This document shows positions 45,191 to 61,040 of a stretch of 64,000 nt of DNA, one piece after another; the stretch's first letter is position 1; each line of letters starts with the position of its first letter. The DNA comes from Lactifluus volemus (lineage: Eukaryota; Basidiomycota; Agaricomycetes; Russulales; Russulaceae): positions 1-64,000 of the forward strand of contig WTXI01000120.1 of NCBI GenBank assembly GCA_022376515.1. The letters run 5' to 3'. A program made the position numbers and the translations under genes. The notes under the pieces were generated by a model that saw only the letters and a program-made list of their open reading frames with translations, did not search any database and had not been told where the DNA came from.

Positions 45191-46571
45191 ATATAGCCTG
45201 AGTGTAGTCTGCAACACGACAAGTAGCGTGAGGGGCGGGGTGGTAAGAACTTGTGAGGACATAGATCGTAAACGTCTGCGGGAATGGGGGGCAATGAGTC
45301 CTGGTTGGCACATGGCCACGCGGCCATACCTCAATGTTGCTGAGAGGTGAAGAGTTGACAAATGAATCGAGCTCTGCTCCGAGTCATACTCCTCATCATC
45401 CTCATAATTATCCTCGTCCCACAAATTTGTTGCATCTTCCATAGCCTCAGATTCGCTCGATCTCGGAGGCCAAACACGAGCATGTGGTTGTCCCGGATTG
45501 AGCACGCTCGAAATATTGACGCTCGTTCGGTTTATTAACCATTAATAATAACGGTGAATAGGAATACGTTCCCGGGATCAACTAGAACGGTCAGTGCCAA
45601 GTGTTGTCGGCGCGGTGGATTGTAGCAGGGACTCACTGCTTGTGATCTGGTCGACCCGATAGATACCTGAAAAAATAAATGATAAGGACACTGACTGTGA
45701 GAGCACAGGTGGGAGAAAACATGTAGGATGTCATTTGAAGAGTTACGATCAGAAGCGTGTTCGGAGGGGGGTGTTTGAGGATAGGGTGATGGTTTGACTG
45801 GTGACGGTGGCGGTGGCGGATATTAGACAAGTGAGTAGCATCACTAGTCCAGAATGAGTTTTATCATCGAGCGGATGATACGGCAATGCCGTAGGTGTCC
45901 AATCTGGACCCCTTATTCTGCTCTCTAGTGTGCTCCCAGGGAGAACATTCACCACCATCGAAGCACAGTTACGAGTAGTACGCGGAAACGTAGGCTAGTG
46001 CGTGGGTGACCTATCTTTGGACCACCCGATGTTGAGCCTCGCGCGATAGCGCTTTAACCGCCGACCAATATGGTGCTTGTGATCGCCTGGGCGACGAGTT
46101 GCCCAAGCCGCTCTCTTCCTCGTTTTCGGTGACCAACCACCTCTCACTGGCACCAACACCGCCACGCCATGGATTTGCCTAAGTTCGTACCGGGCCGTTT
46201 CGACGTCCACACACGCACAATCTCGTTCCAGACTTGGACGGGTGCCGTTGTCTCCGCAAGAATCGCAAGAATCCGTAGACAACCCCATGAATGCAGGTCA
46301 CGTGCTCGTCAGTCGAGCTTGAGTAAACTTGAGTTTCGAGGTACTAGGCTCACGGCGGACCGTGACTCAGAAGATTATTGAAGCCCCCTGAGGTGCGAAC
46401 AGTTCTGCGTGCTAACGACTGTCGGAGCGGGCCCCGTAGATTTCATGTTCGATAACGACACAGATAGATTCTATGTGACAAGCGTGGGGTTAGACATCGT
46501 CTTGTAGAACACTCAATTGCAAGTCGCCTCGACCAAATTTGAACGTTCAGGCTTCCTCTTTTACTATCACC
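45191..46571. other. Transition zone with possible coding remnants on the minus strand
   Basis: Two minus-strand stretches look protein-like: MVVNVLPGSTLESRIRGPDW from 45,958, and an acidic PPRSSESEAMEDATNLWDED around 45,400-45,480. I could not connect them with clean splice sites and recognise no family. A further 98-codon frame at 46,288-45,995 has a cysteine pair (CDSCGDN) but no other support. Confidence 0.25.
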
Positions 46572-46760
46572 ATGTCCGACTCGGAGTCAGCCAATCAAAG
46601 TACTCAAGTATGGTGCCTTCTTATTGACCACCGGAGACGTCCTGCTTTCGGACGTGCCTTCTCAGTAATGGGTATCTCTGGATGACAATTATGGAAAAGT
46701 TGACGGTCAAGATCAAAAAAGGAGGGGCATTACCTTGCCGGAGTCCAACCCCATCATCTC
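46572..46760 (+). pseudogene. Crinkler-like (CRN) N-terminal domain fragment
   Basis: MSDSESANQSTQVWCLLIDH is followed by RRRPAFGRAFSV, a pattern resembling the ubiquitin-like header of Crinkler-type proteins (WCLL...D....FG..F.V). The frame then ends (GISG-stop), while a shifted frame continues with IMEKLTVKIKK, which fits the next part of that domain. No C-terminal effector domain follows. I read it as a truncated, frameshifted remnant. Assignment rests on one short motif. Confidence 0.4.
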
Positions 46761-46841
46761 AATGTGCGGAAACCACGTTCACCGAAGGTCATGAAATCAT
46801 CCGGCATTGCTCCAATTTGGCATGCAGTGCCGCGTACAGCA

Positions 46842-47059
46842 GAGTCACCCCAGGCGACCTCATCCCTGCGCCCGGAGTAAAGGAGAGAAACCTTATTGCC
46901 AGTTCTAAGGGTCGCTTCGTTCACGCGGGACACGGTGGCTGCGCGCTGAGTCAGGTCACGTGCCGTGTCCCGGGACACGACGCGAGTCACCCCAGGCGAC
47001 CTCATCCCTGCGCCCGGAGTAAAGGAGAGAAACCTTATTGCCAGTTCTAAGGGTCGCTT
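46842..47059. repeat. Two identical 76-bp direct repeats upstream of NOG2
   Basis: Bases 46,842-46,917 and 46,984-47,059 are identical as far as I can read (starting GAGTCACCCCAGGCGACCTC). The offset is 142 bp and the spacer 66 bp. The second copy ends 90 bp before the NOG2 start codon, so it may lie in the promoter or leader. Confidence 0.8.
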
Positions 47060-47148
47060 AGAGGTTAACGTGAGGCGTGAGAACGACGTACCATATATGA
47101 CAACAAGAGTACTCCCGGTCGGTTTTGTCCAATTTTCTTTCGCATAAG

Positions 47149-49494
47149 ATGGCACCTACAAAAAACTCTCCGTCAGCCCCCAAAACACGTTCATCCGAGT
47201 CCCAGATCTCTTTGAAGAGAATTAAAGGCGAGAATTTCTACCGAAATGCCAAACAGGTCAAGCGTCTCAAGATGCTCAGCGGCGGCAAGGCCGTGCGCGA
47301 CCGCGATGGGAAAATCATCGAAGCAGCAGCATTCCAAAAGGGAGAAGATGAGACGACACCTGGGAGAGTACAACCTGATCGGAGGTGGTTCGGTGCGTTC
47401 ATCCCCTGTTGCCAGTGACAGTCTCGTAACTTTGTGCACCTCGGGTGCCGGTATTTATTCAGGTAACACCCGGGTTATCTCCCAGACTGCGCTGGATCAC
47501 TTCCGCACAAGCTTGCAGACCAAACAACATGATCCTTATTCCGTGCTTTTACGGCGCAACAAACTCCCCATGCAACTCCTCGATGATGCCGCGAATCGAA
47601 ACCTACGCAAGGTTCGCATATCTCCCCCTCACCTTGCGTTCTTTGCTCAAGCACATCACAGCGTTCCCATATTGTCGAGACTGAGCCTTTTTCAGAGACG
47701 TTTGGCCCCAAGGCTCAACGCAAGCGCCCACGCATAGACGCAGGTTCATTCGAACAGCTTGGCCAAGTTGGTGCAGCCGCTGCTGAAGTGGCTGCTCAAG
47801 CACAGGAGACCGCAGAGCTCACGAAGGCGACCGCGCCGACTGAAATGGCGCAGACACATGCCGACTATATCGAGCCCATATATGCGAAGGGCACGTCGCG
47901 ACGCATATATGGCGAACTGTATAAAGTCATCGATTCATCCGACGTGGTATTACATGTGCTGGACGCGAGAGATCCTCTTGGCACACTCTGCGAGAGCGTG
48001 CTGGAATATATACGAAAGGAAAAGGCGCACAAGCAAGTTGTGCTAGTGATTAACAAGTGCGACCTTGTCCCAAACTGGGTTACGGTATGTCATCTCTCCA
48101 CTTACTTTACATCGTGCATGGAAAGATTTCGCGCGAATAGGCACGATACATCCAGCACCTGACGCCACGATACCCGACAATTGCATTTCATGCGTCACCA
48201 AATCACTCATTCGGCAAGGGCTCGCTTATCCAATTGTTGCGTCAGTTCTCCCGGCTACATTCGGATAAGAAGCAAATCTCAGTTGGGTTCGTCGGTTATC
48301 CAAACGTTGGGAAGAGCAGCGTCATCAACACACTTAAGAGTGGCAAGGTATGTCGGGTTGCGCCTGTACCAGGCGAAACAAAGGTGCGAAACAGTGTGGA
48401 ACCTCTCACTCTTTGCTTCATGACGCGAGATCGGGCTAGGTCTGGCAATACATCACCTTGACACGGCGGATCTACCTCATCGACTGTCCTGGCATCGTCC
48501 CAACCTCCGCGCATGACTCGCAGACAGCAACAGTCCTCAAGGGTGTCCTGCGTGTGGAGGCGCTCCCGATGCCTTCCGAGCATGTCCCGGAACTCCTCCT
48601 GCGTGTCAAGCCACTCTATCTCTCACGCACATACGGGCTCACAATCCCGGATTCCGGTTCTTGGACAGCAGATGAACTCCTCGATGTGCTCGCACGCGCG
48701 AAAGGCCGACTTCTAAAGCGCGGTGAGCCGGACATTGAGGGCGCAGCTAAGATTGTTCTAGGAGACTGGGTGCGCGGGCGCATACCGTTCTTTGTGGCGC
48801 CGCCGGAGCGCCCAACGGAGCTCAACGAGCGCGAGACGAAAGAGCGCGCGCGGCTTGCGAAGAGCAACGCCATGGAACGTGAGGAAACGGAAACACTCGT
48901 ACCAGGAGTCAAGCAGAATCTGGGCTCGATAATGCAGAAGAACACGTTCGTTGGCGAAGATGTGCGGCCGCTGGAGGATATGATCCTGGAAGGCGAGAGC
49001 GAGGATGAGCGCGCTGAGGAAGAGGACGACGATGTGGTTGTTGACTACGTGGAGGCGGAGGAAGCCGCACCGTTAACTTGGGGAGATGTGTTTGCGGAAG
49101 ATGGTGTCCCGGTATCGGCTGGGACTGCCGCTTCCGCAGAGCAGGAAGAAGAGGAAGATGAATGGCCCGGAATAACGTCGCTTCCCGGAGAAGGTGCGTG
49201 AAATTGTGACTCTGGTTGTTCGGTAGTTGACTCGTTTCAAAGCCGTGGAATATTCGGGCGACGAATCCGAGGAGCCTGCGAAACAAGAGAAAGAACCACG
49301 AATGACAACGAGAAAGGTAAATGGCTGACAAAAATTCTATCGGCCACGATTGGGCTTATCCCGCATCCTAGAAAAAAGCAGAGAATTTCTACACAAATGC
49401 AAACGTCAAGAACAAAAACCGAGCAAAGGCTACGCTGCTCAAATCGCTTCAAGCGAAGGCTGTGGGTCGGAGCCGAGAGAAGAAGAAACGGTAA
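47149..49494 (+). CDS. NOG2: Nucleolar GTP-binding protein 2 (NOG2/GNL2), 669 aa
   Basis: Seven exons joined by GT-AG introns give 669 codons without a break. The N-terminal domain runs from [20 protein letters not shown] through [13 protein letters not shown]. The GTPase domain is circularly permuted as in the YlqF/YawG group: G4 NKCD (262-265) precedes G1 GYPNVGKSS (324-332) and G3 DCPG (368-371). An acidic stretch (about 550-620) and a lysine-rich C-terminus (ending SREKKKR) follow. NOG2 binds pre-60S ribosomal particles in the nucleus and is required for ITS2 processing and export in yeast. The start follows a leader with the 76-bp repeats; no upstream ATG in frame competes. The closest downstream neighbour is enolase, 755 bp away on the same strand. 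Confidence 0.93.
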
Positions 49495-50249
49495 TCGCCG
49501 ATTATTGGGGCGTTATGCCTGTCGCCCTCAGCCTTGTTGTCACCTTTGCTTGACAAAGCCCGGTACCACTGGCTAGACTCCCGCACGAGTTGGGATGGTG
49601 CCTGTTCTACTGGTTACATTTGGTAGAGGATGAGAGAATTAGGGGTCGGGGTTCAAGTTTGCACTTGCTATAGCTGTAGTCACACGACGCCACTCGTCAT
49701 ACGCTGAAAAATAACGCCACATCGCCGGAATTTTATTATCCCTCAGCGGTCTAGCCAAGGTACTGGCTCCGCCGCTGTGTAGATGTCTTGGCCAAAGCTC
49801 TGGCGTTGTAGCTCCACACGGGTATTGAGGCCCAGAAGGTTTACCAAGTTCCATCACCTTAAACTGCGATGGTGAATTTAGAGCAAGTCAGACATCGGAA
49901 GCCAGTAAATTATTCCGAACGGAGTGTAAGCATGCGTCAGTCTCGGCGGCCGAGGATGACGTGAAGACATGTAAAGTAAGTCTGGCCCCAGGATAAAATT
50001 TATTCAAAAAAAAAAATCGTATGCGTCATGGAGTAAAACAGAGCGCCGAACAAACACAAATACAGTACGGCATCAGTATTCTCACACGCTACAGGTGTAG
50101 ATTAGCTCTTATAATTAGGGAGGACCCCAGCGGTGATAATCAGCGTGAGAGAATTGAAGCCCCTCGAGTGATCCGCCTCATTCGGTATCGTAAAACTTGA
50201 TCTCTAACCTCCACCATCTCATTTGTCCTCCCAACTTGACACCACCACA
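49495..50249. other. Intergenic region, NOG2 to enolase
   Basis: It holds the NOG2 terminator region and the enolase promoter. A short pyrimidine/CCACC leader precedes the enolase ATG. No further gene is seen. Confidence 0.4.
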
Positions 50250-51916
<1,667 letters not shown>

Positions 51917-53070
51917 AAAAGGGGGGGATACTCTCACTGTATGTTACAAAAAAAAGGTTGTTTTTCTGAGAGTTGAGACGAATTTTGAGAGAATATGGAC
52001 CTGTGGCCCCTCCCCCCCCTTCCACGTACCAAATACTGCCCTGCGTTATAAAACAAAACCATGTATTGCTTTGTAAGTTATACAAATACTACTTCTGGGC
52101 CAAGTTAGACACGGCCAACCACCAAGGCAAGCATATGGGTGAAATCAAGAGTGACGAGAGCACGTGCCAGAATGAAGGTGCTCGGCGGCTGCGTGGTTCA
52201 TGATATCCTCTGGATCGCACTATCACCTGATCTCTCGCAACTGCTCCAAGTACAGTAAATTATATCTAGACGCGTTTCAACGGGTGGTTGTGGTAACGAT
52301 GCGCGCCTGTCATCTTCCATTACATAAAGCGTGCCTAGGTGTTGACCCCTAACCAAAAGTCTCGAGAGTAAAATGCATATGGACAACGTACGGTCTCTCC
52401 GACGTGCTGCGGCGTTTTCCCAATTTTTTTTAGATACCTCTGAGTTGGTGTTGACCTGAGGTTAGTTGTGGAAAATCGAGGAGAGCCCAGTACAGAAACG
52501 CCTCGAATGAATGGTCTTTCCAAGAAAAAAAAAAAACTCCAGCGCATGGATAGATGGGACTTTTGGATGCAGCCGGCCCGAGGAATATATAAAACCCGGG
52601 TATAGTTTGACTTGTCAGATGTGGGCAACTGCAATGTCCATCGATGGCCCGGGGGGAGAGGCTGGTGCTCTTGACCAAAAGCTGTGTCAGAAAGAGGGTC
52701 TGTCCGGCGAACAGGGCCAGAACCAAAACATAGTAGGATACCACGCTCGTCAGAAGTGCGTCTACTAGTACAGGATGGAGCGGTTGACGAGCAGAGTAAA
52801 CAGAGGATTACGTGATACTAGTACCGTCTGTCGTATGACGCTGATGATCAGCACACAAGCATCTACTTAGCACCTTCTGGTAGCTGGAAGGAAACCTTTT
52901 TCTTTCTCTCTCCTGTCACGAGAGAGTCATCCCAGCCTGGTACTTCCTAATCACCGACAATCAAAGCACTTGAATTTAAGATGACAGCGTATTCTATAGC
53001 ATTCTCTATATCGTTGCAAGCAAAAATCGAGGGACCTTTCTTTTTGGAGATGCAAGAGGGTTCGCCAGAT
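51917..53070. other. Convergent intergenic region, enolase to MCR1
   Basis: Both neighbours end here. I see no gene. Short A and T tracts occur near 51,940-52,010 and 52,525. Confidence 0.4.
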
Positions 53071-54241
53071 CTAAAATTTGAATACCTGGCCTTCGGTATA
53101 TCCCAAGTCCTTGAGGATCCCACCAATTTCCCCTTGCCTCGGGCCATCCTTCTTCCCTGCAACCGCGTTTACCTGTCCCGGCGGGCCTATATTCCCGTAC
53201 CACAAGATTTCGAGTCAGCGAGTGCCGATTCACAACCGCGGAGGGAGCAGAGAGGAAGAAGCACACAAAAAGGGACAACGCACCGCATATGAGCACCTTA
53301 ATTTTATCGCCCAACTCCGCGGGCGGGACGTGAGCCTTGATGAGCTCGGGGCTAACGTATCCCGATGCGCCAGCCCAGCCAGCCGGAGGTTTGTCTAGCG
53401 TGTGCACGACGCGGAACGTGTTCGGGTGCGCGTGCTCGAGCGCGGTTAGCTCTTTGTGAAGGAGAATGTCCGCCTCGGTCACATTGGCAAAGAGCAACGT
53501 GAAGCGCGTCCGATTCGCAGGGTCCTTCAACGCGTGTTCGAGTAGTTGGTATAGTGGCGTGATGCCCGAGCCACCACCGATGAGCGCGACATGCTCAAAC
53601 TCGTTCGCTGCGTTTTTCGGGGTTTCCCGTCAAGAGAGTGGTGAGGGCGGGCGGGGGGACGCGCGCGTACCTTTGTAGGGGAATTTGGTGATCGGACCCT
53701 TGATGGAGAGCGTGTCGCCAGGCTTGAGCCTCTCGTGAACGTACTTGCTGATCACCCCATTCTCGTACTTTTTGATCAGCAACACGAGCTCGCCTTGTTG
53801 GTCAGGGCTCGAAATGGGTGTATACGCGCGCAGAGCCAAATTGCCCTTCTTATCTACGGGTGCACCCGGAGCGCCTTCGGAGGCTCGCACGACGACGAGG
53901 GAAGTGATGGGTGAGAGCGCGGCCTCGCCGTTGGGAAGTTCAAAGATGAACCTTGAGGTGTTGTGGTTGTACGGAAGGACAGCCTTGAGTTTGAGATCGA
54001 GGAAGCGCTCCGGGTCCAGCGCGGACTTTTCCTGCTTCGGCTTGGTAGGTGAAGAGACTGATGCTGGGGAAAAGGGCGTAGGTGAGCCACCGAGGTAGAC
54101 GTACCCAGCGAGTCCTATCAGGCCAGCGCCGCCGAAGTAAAGCGGGAGGTTGGATGATTTAGTAGGTCCGCTGCCACCAGCGGAGAAATAGCGAGCTTGT
54201 AGCGGACTGAGAGTGCGACTGGCAAGACGAAGGAAGGACAT
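53071..54241 (-). CDS. MCR1: NADH-cytochrome b5 reductase, mitochondrial type (336 aa)
   Basis: Three exons (54,241-53,671; 53,607-53,284; 53,186-53,071) give 336 codons. The N-terminus MSFLRLASRTLSPLQARYFS is a mitochondrial presequence, followed by a membrane segment (LPLYFGGAGLIGLAGYVYL). The FAD domain shows LRAYTPISSPDQQGELVLLI and KPGDTLSIKGP. The NADH domain shows VALIGGGSGITPLYQLLEHA, CGPPGQ and the C-terminus EGQVFKF. MCR1 passes electrons from NADH to cytochrome b5 or ascorbyl radicals at the mitochondrial outer membrane or intermembrane space. It is transcribed divergently from nothing nearby; the YPD1-like gene lies just upstream on the same strand. Confidence 0.93.
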
Positions 54242-54395
54242 TAAGGATAGTTAACTAGTAAAGAGGTGCAATGGTGTCATTTGTCAGCCTCATCATCATC
54301 ATGTCAAAAAACTTCTTTTCTTTCTTTTCGGAACTCAAAGAAAATGCCGGCTGAAAGTACAGTAAGTTGGGATAGTTGTATACGTTCCTCTATCA

Positions 54396-55041
54396 TCACG
54401 ACCTTGCCATCGGGTGCACCCAATCATCCGGAACCTTCCCCGTCTCGACGTATCTTGTCAGCCACGACTTGGCTATCGCAAAGTCGCTTTTCAGCTGTCC
54501 GAGTGCCGCAACTATTTCACCTATGGATGCTGCACCGTCCAGCTCCTCCTTCTCAGTCCATGCATCGATGACATTACGCAAGCGGGAACACGATTGCTGT
54601 ACCTCCTCGACACCAATAGCGACAGAGGTATCCTGCAGCGAGGTGGCCAACAATGACAAATTGGGAATGTCCTTGTTTCCTCTATACACACCGTAAGAAA
54701 GGGACAGAGGAGAGAGAGGAAGGAGAAAAAAAGGGTGTGTGCTACTCTGTGCCAGAAGACAAGTGGATATCACGCACAAAGCTTTGTCCATGTCGGATAG
54801 CGTCGAATTAGCCACGGCTAGGTAGGTGTTGACCATCTGGGTGGAGAAATCGGTCGAGTCGTGGTCATTCAAGTCAATAACACTCTGAAAGGCGCGGCGG
54901 TCGATGATCCCCTCCGAGCTTCTCTGCCGGGCCTGAGAGTGCGCGTGAATACCTTGGCTCAAAGCTGCCCACCGGACGACGATAAAGTGCAAAGTGGTCA
55001 ATGCACACCTTAGTAGTTTCTGGGGGTTCCTTGGATGGCAT
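54396..55041 (-). CDS. YPD1-like histidine phosphotransfer protein lacking the phospho-histidine (157 aa)
   Basis: Three exons (55,041-55,009; 54,932-54,778; 54,681-54,396) join in frame to 157 codons, close to the usual YPD1 length. IIDRRAFQSVIDLND, DFSTQMVNTYLAVANSTLSD and the later VEEVQQSCSRLRNVID align with helices of the HPt four-helix bundle. In YPD1 the active segment reads LGHFLKGSSAALG. Here it is LATSLQDTSVAIG, with Thr76 at the histidine position (codon at 54,644-54,642) and the following Lys/Gly also changed. The terminal helix ends FAIAKSWLTRYVETG. YPD1 normally relays phosphate from a hybrid histidine kinase to response regulators upstream of HOG1. This version could not accept phosphate on histidine and might be a binding-only paralogue. 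I leave the symbol blank because a true YPD1 may lie elsewhere. Confidence 0.72.
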
Positions 55042-58000
55042 ACTAGTGGGATGAAAGGGAGAGAAAACGAGGGATGTTATTGTAGTTATAGTGAAGATGA
55101 AGGAGGGGGAGTCAGATCTTAATCTCGTTTCTTTGTGTTATCACATTGACTCGTAAATATGAGAATAAAAGGACCACGCTGGCCCTACCATACCCCGAGT
55201 CAGTATAACCCGTTCCGTGGTTCATATGGCTTCTTTTGTACAGGTGTGATGTGATGTTTTCCAAGTTGGCGTAAATCTCCGTTTATAGGTAAACGTAATG
55301 TAGTCTCCCCCCCTGAAAGGAGAGGTCCGGTCTGGACAAGACAAGACACGCAGCAATATTTGTCCGCAAAGAGTTCGGTGAAGAGAGAAAAGAAAGGTCT
55401 CCGGGGAGAGGTGCGGCGCTTCAATCGAATTGTCGGTGGTGTTCCCCGTCGGACTAAATTCTTGAGCTAAGCCAACACTCCGCGACCGTCGCGGCGCAAC
55501 AATTGTTTTTTTTTTCCTTTTCTCTATCGCCTAGCAAAGTTCGTTCGGCATCATCAGATGATGTGGAGTTGGCAATAGGAACGTGACAAGTACAGGCCAA
55601 CTGATGGCAGTGCATGCACTGTCAACGGCGTACCCAAATCATGGAGTACCTGATGAATAATTTTAGGCTCACAGTAGTATCATTCGAAGTAAACTGCCAA
55701 AGCACTCGTTGTCCGGTCGCCGTCACCGATGGCCTTTTTATCGCATTGTCATTGTCTTTCCATAAATGTATTCCATTTTCCGAACTCTCTCTCTGTTAAT
55801 TATTACCCAACGTGCGGGGTTTTGAACACGCCCTTTTTTTTTCGAATTTCCGCGAACAGGGTCTAGCACGTTCCAATCAGACCTTTTTTTTTTTTTTTGA
55901 CCGGAACGTCTCCGTGTGTGATTGTCCATGGACGCGAAAAAGACCATGTTTAGGCCGGACGAAGGACCGTATCAGCTACGACGGAGACCACCAGGGGCGC
56001 GGCGGGGAGGTCCAACATCTCAAAAGTAGCATCAGGCATCAGGCACCTCGGGATAGTCTCGCATAATTCCCTCCGGAGTTGTTTTCTTCCCAGATGCACA
56101 ACTGCACAACTCCGGGTTTATGTATTGACAACGCAGTCTTCCAGGCTGATCAAGCTGTCCACGTTGGTACGTAATCGCACCACCTTCACTACTATACTGT
56201 TGTGAATCAATCCATCGTAATAAAACATGGTTTTGGGTTTATCTGTTTGTCTATAATGGGGAGATCGTATCAAAACCAGGTCCTGTCAGTCGTTGTGAAG
56301 ATGAAAGGGTCTTGGGTGACCATGATATGAGGCTGTTTCTCCGACGTCCGACTTGTACGCCTCTATATGCTCCAGCGCTGTCCATGCTCATGCTTAGACA
56401 TATCTGAGCGCTCTTCTGCTACCGCTCACGGGGGACATAATTGGGTAGAGATTGAGTTCAATGAAGATTGAATGATCGTGAGAATGGATTCGGAACATGC
56501 CGAGTTGTGCGAATAGGGACAAATTCAAGGTTATCTTCAAAAAGACCGATTTGCATGGCTTTGGTGACATGAGAAAGTTTCTTACTGTATATCCCACCGT
56601 GATGCGTCCAGGACGGTAGCTCCCTCAACCCCCTACACAGACATACCGACTGTCTACGTCAGTACTGTTATCTGGCTACTTAACTTGAAGAACAATGCCC
56701 CCAAGTTCACCCCATGCACTTATTCATCCAAGTGCCTTTTATTGCTTGCAATTCATTTGTCTTGGCCCCGTGTGGATGGCTCTCGTGGTGCGCAGTCTAT
56801 GTGCTCCGAATAGGTGCTCACCGGACGTAACTTTAGTCCTCAAATCAGGCACAAGCTGGGAAAGGATTCTCACGAAAATGGATAGGGACAGCCGTCTCGC
56901 CTGGGCTTCGCTTGGATCCTTCCCTGACTCACACGGGCTCTGCGAGCTGTGAGCTTCTTACCGCCCTTCGACTCTTTGATTCTAAACTCTGGGCGCGTTG
57001 TTTGATAACTAATATGATTCCGATTGGGATCCCACTACGCGAGAGAAGATCTCTCGATTAGCTGTGGTCGGTGGGACAAGCCCCATCAGGATCGAGAGAA
57101 GGCACTTTTCTCTGCGTATCGACGTCGGAAAACCCATTACCGTACAGTGAGGGAAGATCGGCGCACGCAGTTTCTGTTTGCCGTTCTTCCTTTGCTTTTT
57201 CTTTTCTTTTTTTTTTTTTTCAGGTGTCGAGAAGCTGCCGCCGACGCCATGCCCTACTGGCATGATGCCAGAGTAACGTAACAAATGAGAAGAGTTGGGC
57301 CGGATTTCCTAAATCATCAAGCAACTTACTGCTGAACCTGCGATTACTTTCCTTAGGACGCATGGCGATGAGACGCTATCTGTTCCTTTTGGAGTTCAAG
57401 CCGGAAAGAGTAATATGGATACCGTGGGTATGTATTCAAAATTTGGAAAGAGCCCTTGGGTTTCCCCTTTGCGCCCTTTACTTTATGACTTCCCAATTGG
57501 CTCAGGACGGCTCCACGGCATGTTTGTCATAACCTATGTGTTGATAAGGTACGCAGCGCGTAGACGACAGTATCGCATGCCCCTGTTCGATTCGCGAGAG
57601 AGCGACGGAACGGATCGGGGATATAGTTAGGTGATCGGAAACCAGGCTTTCCAACCATGATACGTACGTACAGTGTTGCACAGGTGATCTGCAAATAATA
57701 CAGAAGACATAGCAGAGCCGCGACGTCAGACTTTGTGTCATTTCAAGACACGGACGTGGGTCCGAAGCTGACAACGCAACCCAAGCTTGGTCACGCTACA
57801 AGCATGGCCCAATGTTCTACAGTAATATTCTTCAGCGCGCTGTAGCCAGCATCTTCTCATGGCACGTTCTACAAACTATCCCAAAGTTGCCGGCGTATAA
57901 CGGGATTGTCATTGTCGTTCTTGTCGGGAGGGGGATCTATGCGGTCAATCTCCGCGGCAACGGGGGCTGGATAGTGCGTCCCAAGAATGGCACAGAGCTT

Positions 58001-59195
58001 GCCACCCTACCCAGTGGGGCAGAGCCTCCCCGATTATAAAGTGGAGAGAAGAGGTCGAATACAGTATCACTTTGCATTTGCTCGTGTGACCAATCCATGA
58101 ACCATGATCAGGAAGTTTCTACTGGTTGACGGGGCGCCCGGCGGGTTCTTCTGCGCCTGCCGAATCAGGTACACAGTTTGTCAGCGGAAGACGAAGGGGC
58201 TGGATGGCTGGTAGGGTTGGGTGCAAAGGAACACACGTGTGGGAAGGTGGCATCCCTCGTGGCACTACTCGTGGTGGCTGACGGCTTAGAGAAAGGGCTG
58301 CATGTTCCGGCACGAGGGATTGTGAAAGGTATATGAATATCGGCAAATGCAACAAAAGTGGGCAACACGGACAAGGTTGTTGTGCCTAGCATAGGTTATC
58401 GCTCACAATAAAAAGCTGACATGGGGCGGCTAGATTTCCTCCGCAACTCGTACAACAACTAAATGGAGAGACGTAAATTTCCGTACCGACAAGACGCAGG
58501 ACTGCTTGAGTGAATCTCGTCAGGTCCGTCTCGGCACTGGCATAGCATCGGGTGATCTCTTGAATTGTATCGCAAAACTAGTAGAAACTGACATGTTCTG
58601 TGGAATGAATTATGGAGTTACTGCGCGACACGTGGGCTTCGTATTCAAAGTTGACTTTTGGTAATACTTGAGCCTGTCGCAGTAGTACGTGACGTATCGT
58701 ACAAACTGCATTAACCGCACTCACCTTGCTTGGACGCCAAGGAATACCATCTTGATTAGATTGCAGCGACTCGGAATGCCTATCAAAATGAGATCAACAA
58801 AGGAGCAATACATTGGCATGAAAGCTACGCGATGTTGCTGGGCGCGATCTCGAAGACATGTTGCGTCTGACGGGCTCACGATCGGAGAAAGGACCACAGA
58901 CGCTCGTACTAATCGAAGATTGGCTGTTTTCGTGATCGTCGACGCGCTTGTGACGACATGAGCTCCACAAGAGTGGCAATGAGTATCCGAAAGGAGCGCC
59001 GTTGGACGTATTCTGGGTTGTAGAGTGATTACGTTCTTGTACAAGCAAACGAGGTGGTGTATGATGACGTCTAGTAGAGATAAATATGTATTTCTTTTTT
59101 AGAGCAAGGGTGTGGCTCCACAATATAGAAAGGATTAGCTCAGAAGGTGCTCCACTTGAAATACACCCCTATTCACACCATCACCAACCTATCTC
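55042..59195. other. Long intergenic region of 4.1 kb with no supported gene
   Basis: Poly(T) tracts at about 55,505, 55,835, 55,885 and 57,205 are present. Open frames are short and lack any domain or splice pattern. The right end must contain the HOG1 promoter. Non-coding RNAs or fast-evolving short genes cannot be excluded from sequence alone. Confidence 0.35.

Positions 59196-61040
<1,845 letters not shown>

Noticed and set aside
45995..46288. A 98-codon minus-strand frame with CDSCGDN as a zinc-finger protein
   Set aside because: A single cysteine pair with no second pair, no splice support and no family resemblance.
46754..47155. A 134-codon minus-strand frame upstream of NOG2
   Set aside because: Much of it is created by the 76-bp direct repeat, it overlaps the NOG2 start, and it resembles nothing.
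54601..54680. A restored GH (VGHLAAG) reading in the YPD1-like gene
   Set aside because: GGC CAC occurs only in another frame. The neighbouring codons in that frame lose all HPt similarity, and the three-exon model keeps the Thr frame throughout.
57009..57290. A frame with a long lysine run near 57.2 kb
   Set aside because: The run is the antisense of a poly(T) tract and the remainder is not protein-like.
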